Of a DNA stretch of 64,000 nt, positions 60,211 to 64,000 are shown piece after piece. The stretch is from assembly GCA_002778195.1 (NCBI GenBank), contig PCDI01000016.1, positions 34,332 to 98,331 of the forward strand, written 5' to 3'. The DNA comes from Raffaelea ambrosiae. Taxonomy: Eukaryota; Ascomycota; Sordariomycetes; Ophiostomatales; Ophiostomataceae. The translations under genes and the position numbers were made by a program. A model generated the notes under the pieces. That model was not told where the DNA came from. It was given only the letters and a program-made list of their open reading frames with translations, and ran no database searches. Positions within the stretch are counted from its first letter, which is position 1, and each line of letters opens with the position of its first letter.

Positions 60211-63203
60211 GACCTCGTATTCGAGGACGTCCGTCTGGCTTCCGGACCGGAGAAGCACAACGACAACGCCGACAACAACGACGAACCATTGCAGGAACAA
60301 CAGCCGCAGACTCTCGAGCTCAATCTGACAGAAGAGCAGAACTTGCGCACGCCGACACGACGCGGCAAGTCGGCGGCCGCCGCGCGCCGGAAGCCCCTGA
60401 CGCGCGCCGAGCGGCTGCGCCGGGTCGACGTGCACAAAGTGCACCTCCTCTGTCTGCTGTCGCATGTCGCGCAGCGCAACCGGTGGTGCAATCTGGACGC
60501 GGTCCGGACGGCGCTCCGGCCGCTGCTCACGCAAAAGATGATCACCTACCTGAACCCGGGCAGCCACCTGACGCAGTTCGGCCGGACGGAGTCGCTCAAG
60601 AACGGCCTGCAGCAGGTGTCCACCATGTTCAAGACCAAGTTTGCCATCACCGAGCGCGGAATGCGGAGGGCGCTGTGGGCTGAGGATCTCGAACAGCTCA
60701 AAGATGTAAGCGAAGCGTAAAAAACTGGATTTTTTTTTTTCTTTTTTTTTTTGGTGACCAAAAATTGACTGTTGTTATGAAACCCCCCCCCCAGTATGAG
60801 CTCCCCAAGGATATGGAATCCACGCTCGACAAGGACGATTTCGTCGAGGCGGCCAGGACGCTGCAAGGCTCACGCGATGTCGGAGCCCAGCTATTCTGCG
60901 CTCTGCTCCGCGTTGCCGGCGTGGAGACCAGGCTGGTGTGCTCGCTGCAGCCGCTCTCCTTCCTGACCAGCGCCCCGACTCTGCCCAAGCCCCGGCCCGC
61001 AAAGACAGCGCCATCCATCAAAGCAAAAGCAGCAGCCCCCCTCCCCAAGATCTACCAGTCCACCACCACGCCAGACGAGAGCGCGGAGACGATCGACCTG
61101 ACGACGGCCTCGCCTCGTCGCCGCCTAGGCCATCCTCAGGCAGCGGCGTACCATCTTCCTTCCTCCAGGACGCCGCCGCCGCCGCCGCCGCCGCCGCGTC
61201 GACAGCTGCAGGCGTCCGCGTCTGGCTTGTCGCATGCCCATGTGGTGCGCGGCGAGTCCCACTTCCCGGTCTACTGGGTCGAGGTGCTCGACGTGGCCCA
61301 CCAGAAATGGCAGCCCGTCGACCCCCTGGTGACCTGCTCCCAGTGGCGTCCAGCGAAGCTGGAGCCGCCGGCCTCGGACCGCAGCAACCAGCTGTCCTAC
61401 GTCGTGGCCTTTGGCGACAACGGCACCGCCAAGGACGTCACCCGGCGCTATGCCAAAGCCTACAATGCCAAGACACGGCGCGCGCGCGTGGATGGTCTCG
61501 CCGGGTCGAACACGACGACCTGGACGCCAACATCAACAACAGCAACTTTGGGGGCTGCGCCATCCACATCCACAAAACGCCATCGCCCGCCCTTGACCAA
61601 CGACCGCTGGCTCCGGCGGGCCCTGCGGCATTACCGCCGCCACCAAACGCAGTACGGCGTGTCCGACCTGGACCAGATCGAAGACACCGAGCTGGCCCAT
61701 CTGGAAGCGCGCGAGCCGATGCCGCGCAACGTCGCCGACTTCCAGAACCATCCCGTGTATGCGCTGGCCCGCCACCTGCGCCGCCACGAGGTGCTCGTCC
61801 CCCAGGCCACGTCCGTGGGCACCGTGTCCGCCGGGAGCCGGGCCCCGCTCGAGCGCATCTACCGCCGCAAGGACGTGCGCATCGCCTACAGTGCCGACAA
61901 GTGGTACCGTCTGGGGCAGATCGTGGTGCCCAACGAAATCCCTGCCAAGTGGCTGCCCCAGCCCAAGCCCAAACTAGCCGCCGCCCGGAGAAGGAGAGGT
62001 GGCTTCGCTGGCGATGCCGATGACGAGGCCGACACAACACCGGCGGGGGAAGACGACCTCTTTGGCGACGACGCGGTCAGCGCCGAACACGCGGCGCGCT
62101 ACGGCTTGACCTTTGAGCCGGCCGGCACGCCCCTGTTCACGCCGGAGCAGACCGAGCTCTACCAAGCGCCACCCGTGGTCCACGGCCGCGTGCCCAAGAA
62201 CAAGTTTGGCAACATTGACGTCTACGTGCCCAGCATGGTGCCCGCCGGCGGCGTGCACATTATCGACGACGGCGCGGCCCGCGCCGCGTTTCTGCTGGGC
62301 ATCGACTACGCGCCCGCACTGACGGGGTTCCGGTTCGAGGGCCGCCAGGGCACGGCCGTCCTGCGCGGCGCGGTGGTGGCGGCCGAGCACGAAGAGGCGG
62401 TGCGCGCGGTGCTGGCCGGGCTGGCCGACCAGGAGGCCGAGGCTGAGGCGGCGCGGCGGACACGTGTCGCGCTGCGCGTGTGGACGGCCTTTCTGCGGGG
62501 ACTGCGGATCCGGCACCGGATCCGGATGGCCGCCGAGGACCGGGGCGAAGCCGTGGACGACGAAGAGGAAGGCGATGAAGAAGAAACAGCAGCGGCGGAG
62601 CAGGAGCAACGACAACGGGCCGGTATGGAACCGGCAGTTCGTGTGTCGCCTGCCAAGGCAAAACGATCCAAAGGCAAAGGCCGTATCGCCGCCCTTCCGC
62701 GTCGTCCCGTTCCACACAACTTGGAAGACGATGACGACGACAGCAGCGATGAGGGTGGCGGTTTTGTGCCCGACGAAAATGACCAAGGCGGCGGTTTTGT
62801 ACCAGAAGAGGATGGAGGAGGCCTCGTCCGTGAGAAGGCCGATGCGGCTTTCGGCAACAACAACAACAACAACAACAACAACAGCAGCAGCAGCAGCAGC
62901 AGCATTCACGACTTCGACGATGACAATGGGGGAGGAGGCTTCATACCTGAAGATGGTGACCCCACTGCTACACACGATGAGGACCAGGCAGGAGGGTTTC
63001 TTCCCGAGGACAATAGCAATCCCACTCCTGAAGACATCGACGAGAGAGGCGGTGGGTTCATACCCGAGGATGGTGCAGCTGCAGCTGCGAACGACCAAGA
63101 CTACGAAAACGCCATGGCGGATGCCCAGAGCGACGTAACAGAAGAATACGATATGGTCATGGACGACGATGACGACACGGGCGGTGGCTTCTTGTTGGAG
63201 TAG
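59734..63203 (+). CDS. RAD4: DNA repair protein RAD4 (XPC orthologue)
   Basis: Two exons (59734-60705, 60795-63203) give 1126 residues. The true ATG at 59734 begins MVSTRRTAENS; the frame's earlier codon is TTG. The N-terminus is disordered, with an acidic stretch including an Asp run encoded by (GAC)n. Residues about 245-560 are the transglutaminase-like fold (KVHLLCLLSHVAQRNRWCNL, FPVYWVEVLD...KWQPVDPLV). The beta-hairpin domains follow from about 620 (RNVADFQNHPVYALARHL, BHD1). FTPEQTELYQ and GRVPKNKFGNIDVYVPSMVP (773-805) are BHD2/BHD3, the conserved Rad4/XPC signature. Rad4 with Rad23 recognises distorted DNA in nucleotide-excision repair in the nucleus. The C-terminus (978-1126) carries seven GGGF-type repeats. 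The intron has T and C homopolymers. Confidence 0.95.
62748..63200 (+). repeat. GGGF(V/I/L)PE(D/E) motif repeats at the RAD4 C-terminus
   Basis: Seven copies are spaced over about 150 residues: GGGFVPDEN, GGGFVPEED, a degenerate GGGLVREK, GGGFIPEDG, AGGFLPEDN, GGGFIPEDG and a terminal GGGFLLE. A Asn/Ser triplet run (AAC/AGC, about 62856-62904) lies between the third and fourth copies. Confidence 0.85.
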
Positions 63204-63738
63204 CATTAAGGGCTTTTCTTTTTTTGTTTTGGATAATTACAGGTCACACACGCCTTAAGAGGATCGACCGACCAAACATTTCTGTTCAATGTCTTGGGTA
63301 TCTTGGACTGAACACTTCCAAAAAAAGGAATAAAAGTAAATAGCTGCAGATAATGGATATCATGAAAGAAAAATAAAAAGCAAATCACACCGAAGAGCAG
63401 CAAAAGATAACAAGGCGTTGGGCCTGGCAGGTTCGTGCTAAGCACAAAACCTAGTAAGGTTTCATTCCTTGTCTTTCTGCGCTCCGAACCCAGACAATAC
63501 CCCAACCCGGCCTCGTTTGAACAACAAAACTCTCACAAAAGGTATGCAAAGCACAAATAGCAAAAAAAAAAGCTGCTTCTTTTTTCCAAATGATTAGTTA
63601 GAACATCGCAGGCAGTTCAACCAACGGTATCGACAGGGCCATCGTTTTTTGGCAGATCCTCCTGAATTTGGCTTCTTTCTGCCGTCGCTATTTTGTCGGT
63701 TCCAATGCCGGATGTCTCTGTTTGCCGCCGTTCGAGAC
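63204..63738. other. Convergent intergenic region
   Basis: 3' flanks of RAD4 and of the partial gene on the minus strand. No gene is seen. Confidence 0.6.
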
Positions 63739-64000
63739 TTAGGCAGCAGGTGCAGGAGCGGGAGCCTCCGTCTTGGTTGCCTCGGCGGGCTTCGCTGCCT
63801 CAGCTGGCTCAGCAGGAGTTTCCGCAGGGGCAGCAGCAGCAGGGGCAGGCTCAGCGGGCTTGGCGGCCTCGGCGGCAGGCTCGGCGGCGGCAGGCTCGGC
63901 GGCGGCAGCCGGAGCAGGAGCTTCGGCAGCAGGGGTCTCAGCAGCAGCAGGAGCAGCAGGAGCAGCGGGCTCGGCGGGTTTGGCGGCCTCGGCGGGTGCA
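63739..64000 (-). CDS. Partial: C-terminus of an Ala/Pro/Glu/Lys-rich protein
   Basis: A minus-strand frame without an internal stop enters from the window edge and ends at TAA (63739-63741). It encodes about 86 residues of low complexity, such as EAAKPAEPAAPAAPAAAETP, ending ATKTEAPAPAPAA. The unit EAAKPAEPA recurs about three times. The start and any folded domain are outside the window, so the product cannot be named. The other two frames of the strand are less protein-like, but GC-rich repeats keep frames open by chance, so confidence is moderate. Confidence 0.6.
   Translation of the reverse strand, partial: APAEAAKPAEPAAPAAPAAAETPAAEAPAPAAAAEPAAAEPAAEAAKPAEPAPAAAAPAETPAEPAEAAKPAEATKTEAPAPAPAA

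Overview
This window is nuclear DNA of a filamentous ascomycete, most likely a Sordariomycete; low-complexity tracts inside proteins hint at something like the Ophiostomatales, but that is weak. The grounds are short introns (about 55-110 nt) with GT..AG ends, a GC-rich coding third position, tRNA genes with introns after position 37, and fungal-specific families (DUF3638, DUF3176, NCS1 permease, af470-like monooxygenase, Rsm1, KAR5). I find no bacterial operon, phage, CRISPR array or intact transposon.

Layout. 0-10.7 kb: one giant gene (four exons, 3404 aa) of the DUF6606/DUF3638/DUF3645 family, with an in-frame minisatellite. 10.9-15.2 kb: a DUF3176 membrane protein and an alpha/beta hydrolase, both on the minus strand. 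15.2-21.4 kb: a promoter region with a cluster of GATA sites, a six-exon NCS1 nucleobase permease, a broken short-chain dehydrogenase and an F-box-like protein. 22-30 kb: an accessory-looking stretch with a secreted histidine-rich repeat protein, a membrane-anchored chitin-binding (CBM18) protein, an af470-like monooxygenase and an unrecognised exon, separated by long non-coding gaps.

30-48.9 kb is a housekeeping block: sulfite reductase flavoprotein subunit (MET10), COQ4, tRNA-Leu(CAA), a P1B copper ATPase, an Rsm1/NIPA-like zinc-finger protein, the 3'(2'),5'-bisphosphate nucleotidase MET22/HAL2, mitochondrial ribosomal protein uL6m and the karyogamy protein KAR5/Tht1. MET10 and MET22 act in the same sulfate-assimilation pathway, and both have CACGTG boxes upstream. 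49-64 kb: an AT-hook protein of unknown role, a large coiled-coil protein, tRNA-Gln(CTG), the XPC orthologue RAD4, and the 3' end of an Ala/Pro/Glu/Lys-rich protein that runs off the window.

Exon structures were read by eye from splice consensus, frame continuity and family knowledge; no alignment or RNA evidence was available. Start codons were checked in the DNA: for many of the long reading frames the first residue is really TTG or GTG, and the first suitable ATG was taken instead. The least expected items are the His-rich secreted protein with a cationic tail, the possible membrane anchor on MET22, the GGGF-x-PE repeats at the RAD4 C-terminus, and a three-way-junction-like inverted repeat at 53.7 kb. 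I see no convincing wholly new multi-gene system.
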